Positions 36,217-46,199 of a stretch of DNA of 64,000 bases are shown here, piece by piece. The stretch comes from Gracilaria gracilis (lineage: Eukaryota > Rhodophyta > Florideophyceae > Gracilariales > Gracilariaceae), in assembly GCA_030374805.1 (NCBI GenBank), contig JARGSG010000004.1, positions 186,001-250,000 on the forward strand, read 5' to 3'. Below the pieces are notes generated by a model. It searched no databases and was not told the DNA's origin. It saw only the letters and a program-made list of their open reading frames with translations. The translations under genes and the position numbers were made by a program. Position 1 is the stretch's first letter. Each line of letters begins with the position of its first letter.

Positions 36217-37926
36217 CTACCGCCGTCGTCGACACTCTAGAACTTGGCAACCCTGACCTGGTGGAACTATGGACTGGGACGATACCATTGGTAGTAACCC
36301 TCCAATCTTCGTCCGCCTCAGTAATCGTGTTCCTTGTCGACGCGGACTTGACTGATACTTCGGGTTCGGCCTTCTTTGTCTCTTTGATCTTCGCATATTC
36401 AGATTTTCATTCTGCATCTCTTCCCTAGGCTTCTTGGTAGATACCTCAGTGTGCGTGATGTCGTCTTCAAGAATTGCCGAACGCTTCCTTCTCCTTGTTC
36501 TTGTGATGTTCTTCTGTTGTCCTTTCGATTTTGCGGGGTTCTTGGGTTCAGCTGGGACGGCACTTTGGTCATCAGAATCGGAATCCAGGATTATTATCGG
36601 AATCTCCTTGAGTGTAGAGTGCACTGCATTGGGACTTGTCTTATTGGGACTTGTCTTTGACTTGGGTTCGTGCACTGTTTCAAAAGGACGAGTTTGTTCA
36701 TCATCCGAATCATAGTCGACAATGATGGTTTGGTTCTCGATCGATGCTTCGCCCACGGAAACAGGAGACTTCTCCCTATCTGTGAGATCGCCTTCATCCC
36801 CTGACACACACATGTCCTCTGCGTCGCTCTCTGATTTATGCGTGTTAGACTCCAGAGACTCTGGGTCTGGAACAACTTCGCTTCTCCTCGACTTGGCTCG
36901 GAGGGCCTCACGGAGGGTTTTTGTTCTCTTTGTCTCTGGCTTCACCGCTTCTGTAAGACTCGCCAGGAATTCCACAGTCCTTATATTGGATCGCCATCTA
37001 TTATGTACGGCTATCATATCTTGCGACCTCCGTTTGAGATGGCGAAGGACGTCCATGTTATATCGGTAGAGCGCGGCTAGGGCCCATGAGGACGCAAATG
37101 CCATCTCCCTTGATCTCGGAACAGATATCCATGTTTCCGCGACGAGCTCCACCAACCCATGAACATCACCAAGGTCATAGCCAGCCTCTTCCTTCGTCCA
37201 GCATTCTGCCATGTTGGCGATGGCAATGAACGTATGCCTTGTCAATTCGATTTGCGTGCGCCCTTGTTTCCGTTTCAAGGCACCCAAAATCGCAGGAACA
37301 AGTGAAGTGCCTTCACGGTTGTTGTCGGGGGTACAAATGGCGCAAAGACCCACAAGAATCATGATACGTTCCTCAAGCTTTGAATTTCGCGCAGTGTCTG
37401 GACTGTTAAGTACCGTGATAGCTGTAGTAATCCCACGACGTCTCATGAACCGAGATATGTTGTCAATATGGCCGGTGCAGAGAGAGATAAGGGCGTCCAC
37501 TATGGCCACACAGGAAGGGTGACTCTTCCACAAGATACCAAGCTGGTCGACGGCTCCAGCAGCTCCTATATCGCCTCTAGGTTCCATGCCACCACCCAGG
37601 TGTTCAAGGGTAAGGGCCACGCGCCCCACCACTCGCTCCTCGAACGCAAAGTTCTTCAACACAGAAACAGCCCAAGGCAGAATTTTCGCCGTAATAAGTG
37701 CGGCCCGGGTTCTCACAGCAGACTCGAACGCGGTATCGAAATCGCAAGCTTCAATGAACACGTCTGCGGCCACTCGCACTTCTTCGAGACATCTTGCTAT
37801 CTCAAGGGAGTCCTCGACTTGTGGAAGGGATGTTGGCAGTTGAGATATGGCGGTTTTGAGACGTCTCTGATCACGAGAATCCAAAGCAGCGCGCAACTTG
37901 GTCGGAATATGGTTGCAGGAGAGCAT
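36217..37926 (-). CDS. Armadillo-like protein with two SUMO-interaction motifs
   Basis: The 569-residue protein starts at ATG 37926; a GTG further upstream is in frame but unlikely. The first 350 residues are helical repeats of ARM/HEAT type (ILPWAVSVLKNFAFEE, VAIVDALISLCTG, FIAIANMAECW). The C-terminal part is disordered and charged. Two segments pair a hydrophobic core with acids, like SUMO-interaction motifs: NQTIIVDYDSDDE and IPIIILDSDSDDQ. A basic Lys/Arg-rich tail includes RRSKRQRRPNPK. The promoter carries three E2F-type sites within 55 bases. This suggests an S-phase or chromatin role, but I do not recognise the family. Confidence 0.75.
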   Translation of the reverse strand: MLSCNHIPTKLRAALDSRDQRRLKTAISQLPTSLPQVEDSLEIARCLEEVRVAADVFIEACDFDTAFESAVRTRAALITAKILPWAVSVLKNFAFEERVVGRVALTLEHLGGGMEPRGDIGAAGAVDQLGILWKSHPSCVAIVDALISLCTGHIDNISRFMRRRGITTAITVLNSPDTARNSKLEERIMILVGLCAICTPDNNREGTSLVPAILGALKRKQGRTQIELTRHTFIAIANMAECWTKEEAGYDLGDVHGLVELVAETWISVPRSREMAFASSWALAALYRYNMDVLRHLKRRSQDMIAVHNRWRSNIRTVEFLASLTEAVKPETKRTKTLREALRAKSRRSEVVPDPESLESNTHKSESDAEDMCVSGDEGDLTDREKSPVSVGEASIENQTIIVDYDSDDEQTRPFETVHEPKSKTSPNKTSPNAVHSTLKEIPIIILDSDSDDQSAVPAEPKNPAKSKGQQKNITRTRRRKRSAILEDDITHTEVSTKKPREEMQNENLNMRRSKRQRRPNPKYQSSPRRQGTRLLRRTKIGGLLPMVSSQSIVPPGQGCQVLECRRRR

Positions 37927-38095
37927 TCTGCAGCTGATGTACCCAAGACGAAGCAGAGATGCCACAACATCGACGGGGCACAAGTCATCTGGCTTTGAGT
38001 ACGAGCTTTTATACCGTCATGCCTGAAAGGCACTGCCTCAGCAGAGTCTGTGCAACGTCATTTTGGGAAACAGCGGGAGCGCCGATTAATGCCGC

Positions 38096-38150
38096 GTTTT
38101 TCCCGCGAAGGTGAAGGTTGGCGCCAAATTGCATGGACAGTTGGCGCCAA
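38096..38150. promoter_or_regulatory. Cluster of three E2F-type sites
   Basis: A TTTTTCCCGCGAA site (38096-38108) is followed by two perfect TTGGCGCCAA palindromes at 38118-38127 and 38141-38150, 23 bases apart. They lie about 170-225 bases upstream of the start at 37926. Confidence 0.65.
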
Positions 38151-38812
38151 TGGCTCAATGTGCGCCCGAGGGTGTGCCACGTGCTCGGCGCAATCAGCTT
38201 TTTACACGTTGCGAGGTCACCCCCTCTTTCCTGACAGTGACGTGGTCAGTGGACTTCCCTCGATGAGGAACAAGAAACACATCCTCCGAGAGAGACCGAA
38301 ATGATGGCAACCCCTCTCGAGCGAGGAGCTCGTGGAATAGCTCTACTGAGTACGGATCATTAGCATGCGTAATTCTTTCAGTAGAGCATGAATATTCCTG
38401 TACAGATTGTGATATTTTCACAGCAGTTGTTGTGCGTCATTTTCCTTGACTCACATGGTTGCCCAGCTTCCCCCAAGAACAACCACAATGTCGTGGAGCA
38501 GATTGGAAGGTGTCAGAGTTCAAACTTACTCCCGTTTAGTTCCGTTCGATGGTGATTCTTTACGGCCATGGCTCTCGTGTGCAAGCTATCCCTTCAATGG
38601 TCGTGACTACACCCACATCTTACCTGCCACGACGCGTTCCCTTTTGGCATTGGCAAGGTTTTAAAACTCCAGTTCTATTTTGTTCAATCGGTGATGAATG
38701 CAAGCCTAGATTCCTTACATAGTTGACAGACTGCACATTTTCAGCAGCTGCACTCATCTTTCCCGTTTCTCATCTCATCGAAAGCCCTTCGACATCTACC
38801 ACTTTCTTCTTC

Positions 38813-40135
38813 ATGGCAGGGAAATTCGGCGCCTATCTTCGTTACACAGAGACTTCAGCTCCGAGAGCTGAGGTCGAGGGCTGGCTCGTTAAAGAAGGGC
38901 GCAAGCTCCGAAAACCAACTCCTCGTTATCTTAAGTTAAGAGGATCACAGCTGTCAAATCACAAGAGTCCATCAGAAGCTCCGACGTGGACAGTTTCGGT
39001 CGTTGACTGTGGCGTTGGACCTGGCACGAAACCAAAAGAGCTTGTCGTACGCTTCCCGAACCGAGCAATGTCATTCTTCGCAGAAAGTGCCCAGGAGTAT
39101 GAGAAATGGATGATAGGTCTGAAGAGAGCTTCCGCCTCTGATATAGACATCCACAACTTTTACGACTTAGGAGAAGTGATCGGGGTGGGAGTAAATGGCA
39201 ACGTTCTTAAGGGTTGGGACAGAGTAACCAACGAGGTTGTAGCCATCAAGACAATTCCGTATACTGGAGATATGGACATAGGAAATGACCCAGACGCTGA
39301 ATGTGAGATAGAGATTATCAAATCTTTAGACCATCCCCACCTAGTGAAGACATTCGACGTGTTTCGTTCCAAAGCTGAGAAAAAGATCTATATTGTGATG
39401 GAGTACGTTCCAGGAGGGGAACTTTTTTCAAGGATTGTAAATGAAGATGGAAACCTCGTCAAAGAAGGGGATGGGGTCAGGATTGCCCGTAATTTGCTGT
39501 CTGCGGTGAAGTATTTGCATGACAGAGACATCACCCATCGAGACATTAAGACTGAAAATGTACTATGTGTCGACGAAGACTTTCAGTTGCCATTGCGGAT
39601 CAAGCTGGCCGATTTCGGGTTAAGTAAGAAATTGGCCGGGAAGGATGCTTGCCTTTCATCGCTTGTGGGAACTGGGTACTACCTGGCTCCAGAAATCATC
39701 AGTCGTAAACCATACGGTAAGGCTGTCGACATGTGGGCATGTGGAGTTCTTCTGTATGTCTCGTTGAGTGGACAAGTTCCCTTTCCTGGTGATAAACTGG
39801 ATGAATACTACGAAAATGTAAGGAACATGTCACCGGAGTTTCCAGACGAGATATGGGGACTGTATACTGATGGGATAAAGGATTTGATAGGTAAACTCCT
39901 TGAAAAAGATCCGGAGAAGAGATTAACTGTGGACCAGGCACTGCAACATTCGTGGGTTACTGATAAAAAGGTTCCAGATGCGGAACCAGCACCCACGAAT
40001 GAACTGAATGATGAAGAATTTGAAGCACCAAAAAGCATATTCCGTAGGAGAAAGAAGAGACCGGAAGAAATACTGGCGAAAATGAGATCTGACTATGAGC
40101 GAAAGTCTTCATCAATGTCGAAAATGACATCCTAA
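38813..40135 (+). CDS. PH-domain Ser/Thr protein kinase of the CAMK group
   Basis: The 440-residue protein starts at ATG 38813. A pleckstrin homology-like domain spans about 15-110: EVEGWLVKEGRKL at the start and a final helix QEYEKWMIGLKRA. The kinase domain spans about 120-395. It has a glycine loop GVGVNGNV, VAIK lysine, a helix-C glutamate in CEIEIIKSLDHPHLV, the catalytic loop ITHRDIKTENVL, the metal-binding LADFGLSKKL, and an activation segment GTGYYLAPEI. All catalytic residues are present. A basic tail follows (FRRRKKRPEE). The PH domain may bring the kinase to membrane phosphoinositides. The fusion resembles protist PH-CAMK kinases. Confidence 0.88.
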   Translation: MAGKFGAYLRYTETSAPRAEVEGWLVKEGRKLRKPTPRYLKLRGSQLSNHKSPSEAPTWTVSVVDCGVGPGTKPKELVVRFPNRAMSFFAESAQEYEKWMIGLKRASASDIDIHNFYDLGEVIGVGVNGNVLKGWDRVTNEVVAIKTIPYTGDMDIGNDPDAECEIEIIKSLDHPHLVKTFDVFRSKAEKKIYIVMEYVPGGELFSRIVNEDGNLVKEGDGVRIARNLLSAVKYLHDRDITHRDIKTENVLCVDEDFQLPLRIKLADFGLSKKLAGKDACLSSLVGTGYYLAPEIISRKPYGKAVDMWACGVLLYVSLSGQVPFPGDKLDEYYENVRNMSPEFPDEIWGLYTDGIKDLIGKLLEKDPEKRLTVDQALQHSWVTDKKVPDAEPAPTNELNDEEFEAPKSIFRRRKKRPEEILAKMRSDYERKSSSMSKMTS

Positions 40136-40299
40136 GAAACAGGTAACGGGTGGAGTGAAACTGCGGGCCTCAATGCAACTCTCTCTTTCTTTTCTTACGG
40201 ATGCCTAAGCTCAATTCCAGCTTATGCAGGGGCTTGCTAAGAACCCCATAAACCTATAACAGAGTCGGAGTGCAAGCACAGCCTCGTAAATTTCTTTTC

Positions 40300-40625
40300 C
40301 TCTCTCCCTTTCTCTCTCGTTATGAGCGCATATGTTTAACTACAACTTGATGCGGATCGTTTCTGTTGAAAGTGGCGTTCTCTCACTAGAAAGGTCAACA
40401 TATGTTCAGGTCACCTATTAACAACATCAGCAACTACTAAACCTCCTCGCTCACGAGGTGAAAGCAAGCATCACCTTCTAGAGATGTTTTCTCTTTGAGT
40501 ATCTTTGTACGTAGTGTTCCACATCGTTTAATACACCCGGTTTGCAAGCGCAAACCATTCGTTTGCCCATCAGATGGGACCCAAGCGGATGAAGCAATGG
40601 CGTGTGAACAACATAGGAACAACAT
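40300..40625 (-). mobile_element. Decayed LINE 3' fragment (copy D)
   Basis: On the minus strand this aligns throughout with the end of the 46-kb LINE fragment: a TTGGGTCCCATCTGATGGGC coding relic, GTTGACCTTTCTAGTGAGAG, CAGAAACGATCCGC, GCGCTCATAA and a final GA-rich tract. No frame is intact. Confidence 0.65.
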
Positions 40626-41638
40626 AGAAATGCTTTAATGGTGTCACCCGCAGTCGATTTATACAGGAAACACTATGCTTCTCGCAGACTGACGGTAACA
40701 TGCCTACCTTCGTGCTCTTCACGAGGTAATGCAAAGCGTTCCTGAGAGTTTTTGATCGAAATGATGCTTTATGAACCTCTTATTCACAAATCGGAATGCA
40801 ACTCAGGCTTGGCTTGTCAATAGCCTCGAGAACAAATGTTTTTCCTCCCATCCCTATGGCCATCAATGAAACTGGCCGGCTTTCCTACCCGGCACAAATG
40901 CACCGACATGATACGGAATATCTTCCGATTTCCATTTAACAAACTTGTCGCTTGCCACCTTCCAGGGCAATATTGATTTCGCAAGAGGAATACCATGGCG
41001 TAAGTCTGCGCCAGTGTCGCTCTCTCCCTCTCTCTCTGTGAAAGGTGGGCACAGGCCAAGATTTGTCACCCTTTCACAAATCGTGAGCTAGCAGCATAGG
41101 GATAATCATCATGATCACGTCTATCATCATTATCTTACTCAAGAGTTTCAAAATGTTTGAGTCTGTCAGCGATATCTACGGAGAGTTCTCCGCTGGATAA
41201 GACACCTCATCGGATAATGACAATGACGTGTGATGCTCGTCGCTCGATGAGCAACTATATACGAAGGTAGATATCTATCTACTCTTGGTAGTACGAACGA
41301 ACGAACGAACTTGGTAGTAGAAAGTATCTAAGTTTTACCAAGGCGTTCCTAACGTTCTAACGCTACGCCCGAACTTGGCAATTGGAATAGGGATTTTTGG
41401 GAATATAAACCTGGCAATTGCCCAGGTGGCGGGAAACTGACCTGAGATCAATTGAGATCTATCATATCCAACTCTGAATTCTTTGTGGAGTGCGCAAATC
41501 TACTATTTACCTTCGCCACTCTAGAAGAGGCATAGGTATTGTCTTCAATCGTGACATTATCACAGGGGGAGTAACAGAGGACGGGGGACAACGGATCAGA
41601 GAAGACTGTACCCGTTGTACCCGTTGGGACCAGGACAG
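40626..41638. other. Intergenic region, leader of the NblB-like gene
   Basis: There is a GA-rich tract near 41018-41040 on the minus strand and a TACGAAGGTAG motif at 41260-41270. A CGAA tetranucleotide run lies at 41294-41310 between two TTGGTAGTA units, and a tandem GTACCCGTT occurs at 41608-41625 just before the start codon. No gene is seen. Confidence 0.5.
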
Positions 41639-42400
41639 ATGGCTTGTTTCATTCCTCTCTATTCGAGTCCTGCCACGAGCAGTGGTCTATGCGGGTCTCG
41701 GAATGTGCCTATTCTAAAGAGTCGTGGTCGTCTATCATGGAGATGCAAAGGTCGGACGCGCCCTCAAAGCAGTATTTGTATGTCTGACTCTCCTTCAGTA
41801 AAGGAGATGTTAGTATCGAGCGATGCGTTGGATCGCATCCGCGGAATAAACCGAACTGCTGAATTGGATTCAATCTCTGAGATAGTCTCAGCACTTGTTT
41901 CAATCGCAACCCAAGACCAGAATCAGCAAGTAAGATACGTGGCGATATCGCGTCTCTCCGCGTTAGAACCTACATCACTCTCCGAAGAAGAGAAGGAAGA
42001 ATTATTAACGGCTGCAAGGTTCATCTTGGTGAACGATACTGAATCAAGTTGTCAGGCTGGCGCAGCAGATATGATTGCTGGGTTGCGATTGTCAGATGGA
42101 TTCGATGACTTGGTTGCGACGTTTAATTCTACTTCAGACTGGATGCTGAAATTTAGCATCGCTGCTGGACTGGGTGAGATGGGAGACCCGAAAGCTTTTG
42201 ACTTCCTGGTATCGGTGCTGGATAAGGAACCTGGTGATAATTTCTTGTTGGTTTCGGCGGTTATTGGTTCGCTGGGTGAGCTTGGAGATGAGAGGGGTAT
42301 CCCAATTATTGAAAGGTACTTGAACAACGAGGACAACTCCATCAAAGAGCGGGCAGTAATCGCGCACGATATGCTTGTGAAAGACAAGGATTCTGGATGA
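41639..42400 (+). CDS. NblB/CpcE-like HEAT-repeat protein, plastid-targeted
   Basis: The 253-residue protein starts at ATG 41639. About 55 residues without acids and rich in Ser, Arg and Cys form a likely transit peptide. The rest is PBS-lyase-type HEAT repeats: RIRGINRTAELDS, QVRYVAISRLSAL, CQAGAADMIAGLRLSDGFDDLV, WMLKFSIAAGLGEMGDPKAFDFLV and VSAVIGSLGELGDERGIPIIERYL. The pattern is that of cyanobacterial NblB and of plastid homologues linked to phycobilisome breakdown or tetrapyrrole handling, and more distantly of CpcE lyase subunits. The exact role is not decided by sequence. The gene is bracketed by palindromic motifs (41260, and 42437 just past the stop). Confidence 0.75.
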   Translation: MACFIPLYSSPATSSGLCGSRNVPILKSRGRLSWRCKGRTRPQSSICMSDSPSVKEMLVSSDALDRIRGINRTAELDSISEIVSALVSIATQDQNQQVRYVAISRLSALEPTSLSEEEKEELLTAARFILVNDTESSCQAGAADMIAGLRLSDGFDDLVATFNSTSDWMLKFSIAAGLGEMGDPKAFDFLVSVLDKEPGDNFLLVSAVIGSLGELGDERGIPIIERYLNNEDNSIKERAVIAHDMLVKDKDSG

Positions 42401-43313
42401 GCAGAAAACGAGGGGTTCGACTGTTTGCTAGTGGTCGGTACCAACGGTACCTTTTGGTATAGAATGTATGTGCGTATTCCAAGAAGGGCCTGTGTGTATT
42501 GCTTCGGCAGGCGGCTCTGGTAAACTCGCGTTTTGCATACAACATTTTGCATAGATATGTGCTCCTTTTGTGATGAACTGTGATAGGCTGGCAAAGCGAT
42601 TAGAGTTGTTTACATGGAGCTAGCCCTCTTAACTTGAAGCATTCACTCTCAAACATTTCAATGAAGATAAGAATCTCGCCTCCGGAATAAAGGGGGGATT
42701 GAAAGCCATGAAGCTCGTGGTAAGACATGCCATGGACTTGGGAGCTCTACCGGGCATTGCTCTGCAAACACTCTGCAAACCAGATCACGTGCCATGCTGG
42801 TACCCAGCTACTGTACACGTACGCATACGAAATTGCAATTGCGAAGATACTGACGAAGTTAGCCCTCTTAACCGCTGTTTCCTCCGGTTACTACAGTGAA
42901 TTGGAACGCCTTCGCCAGCAAGTCTTCGTCGCCTTCGTATGCCGGGAGAGAGCGTGTGCTTCACATCGTTCGTTCGTTCGAACTATTTGTTCCGTCGTAT
43001 CTAGCTAGCCCAGATATCGTCGTAAGCTTACGGCGCTCCCTCGATAACGAACACTGCGCTCTCTGCTGCACTTCTTCACACTCGTCTCTCGAGTTCGGCT
43101 GCTGCTCCGCACATCGAGCGGCTCATGCTCAACAACGTTAGCTGCTGCTCGAGGCTCATAGGTAGGCAAGTGCCCTGCAGCAGAATTTGATATTCATTGC
43201 TTTCGTTTCGTTGCACCATTGCTCACCCCTGATTAGCTTTCTTCTTCTGCTCCTGCATCTCTAACCTCTTGCCACACCTGGCCCCCTTCCCACTACTTCC
43301 ACAAGTGAGTACA
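42401..43313. other. Intergenic region
   Basis: The only signals seen are the palindromic motif at 42437 and a short TTCG repeat near 42969-42981. The last 150 bases are pyrimidine-rich and probably the leader of the poly(A) polymerase gene. Confidence 0.5.
42437..42451. promoter_or_regulatory. Palindromic motif GGTACCAACGGTACC
   Basis: This extended copy, perfect apart from the core, lies 37 bases after the stop of the NblB-like gene. Confidence 0.4.
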
Positions 43314-45425
43314 ATGACCATCCAGAAGCGTTGGGGCGTCACTGATCCTATATCTACTGAGACGCCCTCACCGCGCGATCATCGCCTCAGTAGCGAACTT
43401 GAAGAATGCTTGCACAAGAACAACCTATATGAGACCCAGGAAGGAAAAGAACTGAGAGAGCGAGTTTTGGTTGAGTTGTCCAATATTGTTAAGACATGGG
43501 CCACAAAAGTGTCTGTTTCACAAGGAATGCCGGAACGTGACGCCAAGAATTGTGGTGTGCGCATCTGCACATTTGGATCTTACAGACTGGGTGTGGACGG
43601 CCCTGGTGCAGATATAGATACGCTTGTTATCACCCCGCGACACATATTACGGAAGCCACATGTTTTTGGCGAGATTGATCCTACAACAGGCTTAACGCCT
43701 CTAAGCGACATTGTTCTCGTTGAGATTTTGCGAGCTACTCCGGAGGCCACAGAAATTGTAGCAGTTCCAAGAGCGTTTGTCCCAGTCATAAAGTTCGTTT
43801 ATCGTGGTGTTGAAATTGATCTGCTATGTGCCCCACTTCAAATGACTCGCATCCCGGACAAATTTGACATACTTGATGATAAGATTCTGCGTAACGTTGA
43901 CGACGAGACGCAGCGCAGCATCAACGGTGTACGAGTAACTGACGCCATTCTCAAACTTGTTCCTAACATTCCCAACTTTCGAACAGTTCTTCGAGCCATC
44001 AAGCTCTGGGCAAAACGTCGGCAGGTGTATTCAAACGTTCTCGGCTTTTTGGGCGGCGTTGCATGGGCTATCCTAACTGCTCGTGTGTGTCAGCTTTACC
44101 CTTGTGCTGCCCCTTCCACGCTTTTGACTCGGTTTTTCCTTTTGTATGACAAATGGAATTGGAATACTTCAACCCAGTCGGCCCCTGTTCTCCTCTGTCC
44201 GATATCAAGTGGCAATCCGGCGTGTGGGTTCAAGATTTGGACTCCGCATGGTAATCAGAGGCATTTTATGCCCATTATTACACCGGCATACCCAAGCATG
44301 AATACCACTCACAATGTCTCAGGCTCGACATTGACGATTATGAAGGAAGAGATCAGTCGCGGGTTGCAGATTACCCAAACAATTGAAGAAAGTTCTGAGA
44401 AGGATGCTTCCGATGGGAAAGGAATGGACGCGTGGCAAGGTTTATTCAAACCTTCAGAATTCTTCGGCGACTACAAACGATTTCTACAAATCGACGTTTC
44501 TGCAGAAGATCAGGAGAGCTTTAAAGTCTGGAAAGGTACCGTTGAATCAAAGCTTAGATTGTTAATTCGCCATCTTGAAGAATCCGGAAATGTTCGCAAG
44601 GTGCGACCATATCCTCCGGGATATGAAGACAATCCCAAACTTCGCGTGGGATGTGGTAGAACGTTCTTTATTGGTTTGAGTCTTAAACCTCCTCCGCGAC
44701 AAAACGTTCCCAACGGAACACGTCGTTCCCTTGATCTCACTGCACCGATTATCCTTTGGCAGCAAACTCTGAACAGCATTCCAGAGAAAACGAGTTCGAT
44801 GCACCTGAAGGTGAAAAGTTTGAAGGCAGTGGAACTGCCCCAATTCGTACAGAGCGAAATACCGAAGGAGTATAGAGAAAGAAAGATGTCCAAGAAAAGG
44901 AAGAAAAGGAAGGCAAGCACGCCTCCAAGACCTGTGGCCTCTACTCCCAATTCTAGCGAGAACGCTACGCGGCAAAAGGCAGCTGGGACAAACCTACCCG
45001 CTGCTAACCCAGTTGCCTTGCAGGGCCAAGGCACCGAGGAAAAGGCAGTGCCAGAGCCAGAGCCTTCGGTGAATGGGTCGGAGAGCGTAAAACGAATTCG
45101 AGTGGATGAAGCTGGGACGTCGAAACCAGGAAATCGTGTTGAACAGAACTCAGAAGTGGAGCCAGAGGAAACCACAACGGTCGAAAAACTGAAGGCACTG
45201 GCGGCTGCGAAGTTAGGAACGACAAGAATGGTGAACGATGAGCTGGTAACAGATACCACAGACCCAAGTTCCGCACACCAAGTCCAGCGAACCGGAGAGC
45301 GGAAGACAATTAGTGTTAAGCTGAGAAAAGACCCTGGGATGGTTGGGGAGGAGGATTCGACCGAGGAAAGTACTATAAGGGAAGTTCAGGGAATGGTTGA
45401 GGCGAACGGAGTGGCAGAGGGCTAG
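43314..45425 (+). CDS. PAP: Nuclear poly(A) polymerase
   Basis: The 703-residue protein adds poly(A) tails to pre-mRNA 3' ends. It starts WGVTDPIS like other canonical PAPs. The nucleotidyltransferase domain carries TFGSYRLGVDGPGADIDTLVI, with the two metal-binding aspartates, and IDLLCAPL with the third. The central domain has RAIKLWAKRRQVYSNVLGFLGGVAWAIL. The RNA-binding domain follows (PIITPAYPSMNTTHNVS). The C-terminus, from about 530, is Lys/Arg-rich with KKRKKRKA, a likely nuclear signal, and a long disordered acidic and Ser/Thr-rich tail. The first in-frame ATG after a CT-rich leader was chosen. Confidence 0.93.
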   Translation: MTIQKRWGVTDPISTETPSPRDHRLSSELEECLHKNNLYETQEGKELRERVLVELSNIVKTWATKVSVSQGMPERDAKNCGVRICTFGSYRLGVDGPGADIDTLVITPRHILRKPHVFGEIDPTTGLTPLSDIVLVEILRATPEATEIVAVPRAFVPVIKFVYRGVEIDLLCAPLQMTRIPDKFDILDDKILRNVDDETQRSINGVRVTDAILKLVPNIPNFRTVLRAIKLWAKRRQVYSNVLGFLGGVAWAILTARVCQLYPCAAPSTLLTRFFLLYDKWNWNTSTQSAPVLLCPISSGNPACGFKIWTPHGNQRHFMPIITPAYPSMNTTHNVSGSTLTIMKEEISRGLQITQTIEESSEKDASDGKGMDAWQGLFKPSEFFGDYKRFLQIDVSAEDQESFKVWKGTVESKLRLLIRHLEESGNVRKVRPYPPGYEDNPKLRVGCGRTFFIGLSLKPPPRQNVPNGTRRSLDLTAPIILWQQTLNSIPEKTSSMHLKVKSLKAVELPQFVQSEIPKEYRERKMSKKRKKRKASTPPRPVASTPNSSENATRQKAAGTNLPAANPVALQGQGTEEKAVPEPEPSVNGSESVKRIRVDEAGTSKPGNRVEQNSEVEPEETTTVEKLKALAAAKLGTTRMVNDELVTDTTDPSSAHQVQRTGERKTISVKLRKDPGMVGEEDSTEESTIREVQGMVEANGVAEG

Positions 45426-46199
45426 TTATAGTCAAACATCATTGCCAAACAGTGGTAGGGCAAGCATTTCAGTTGCATCGTATATCTTCCGAGGAAGAAA
45501 TTTGTTTCAAAGGAAGCATGAGTAATGCAGCGAGGCTTTCATCTGGTTGCTAGCGCCTCGATGAACAAACCAAGGGTACGAGATTTATTCTTTGAGTGCG
45601 TGGGAATCATGAAGGTTATTCCCGATGAACTTGGACCACTCTCGGATGAAACGGATGAAATATTCTCATAAGCGCCATCTTTTTATTTGGTCTCTCCTTC
45701 CGCACATGTTCACACACGCATAGCTACTTAATGGCTGCAGAATGCATGTGTTAGAGGTTGTTGCGCCCTTAAGAAACCCATTCGACGAGGAAATATCGCA
45801 CGCGTTCCACAGGTACAACAGGACCAACACACAAACATACTGAATGTCAAACCAAGCCCAGAAAGCACTTCATAATCTTTAACACTCGTGACCAGAACTT
45901 TTGTATTGTAAGCCCACTTATCGATGCAATGCAGGTGCAGAGTACACCGAAGGAATATCATCATACGCACGACTGCTGCTTAGGTAAAATCGGCTTTCTT
46001 TCTTCTTCTTCCTTAGTGTGGTCCTGAGTTTCCTATTGCAAAACCTAGGGAGAACTACTCATCTAAGCGCTTCTCTTTCTTTAAAAAGGCCAAACCCCTT
46101 TTAGGCGATTGTCGGACTATCTCTGGCATGGATCTTTCTCCTGTTTCCTTCTGCAAAGGCTTCTGCGAAGGCAGCTCTCTTCTTCGGGAAACTTTTATT
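45426..46199. other. Intergenic region
   Basis: No gene or repeat is recognised, apart from an ACCAAGGGTAC motif relic near 45573. Confidence 0.4.
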
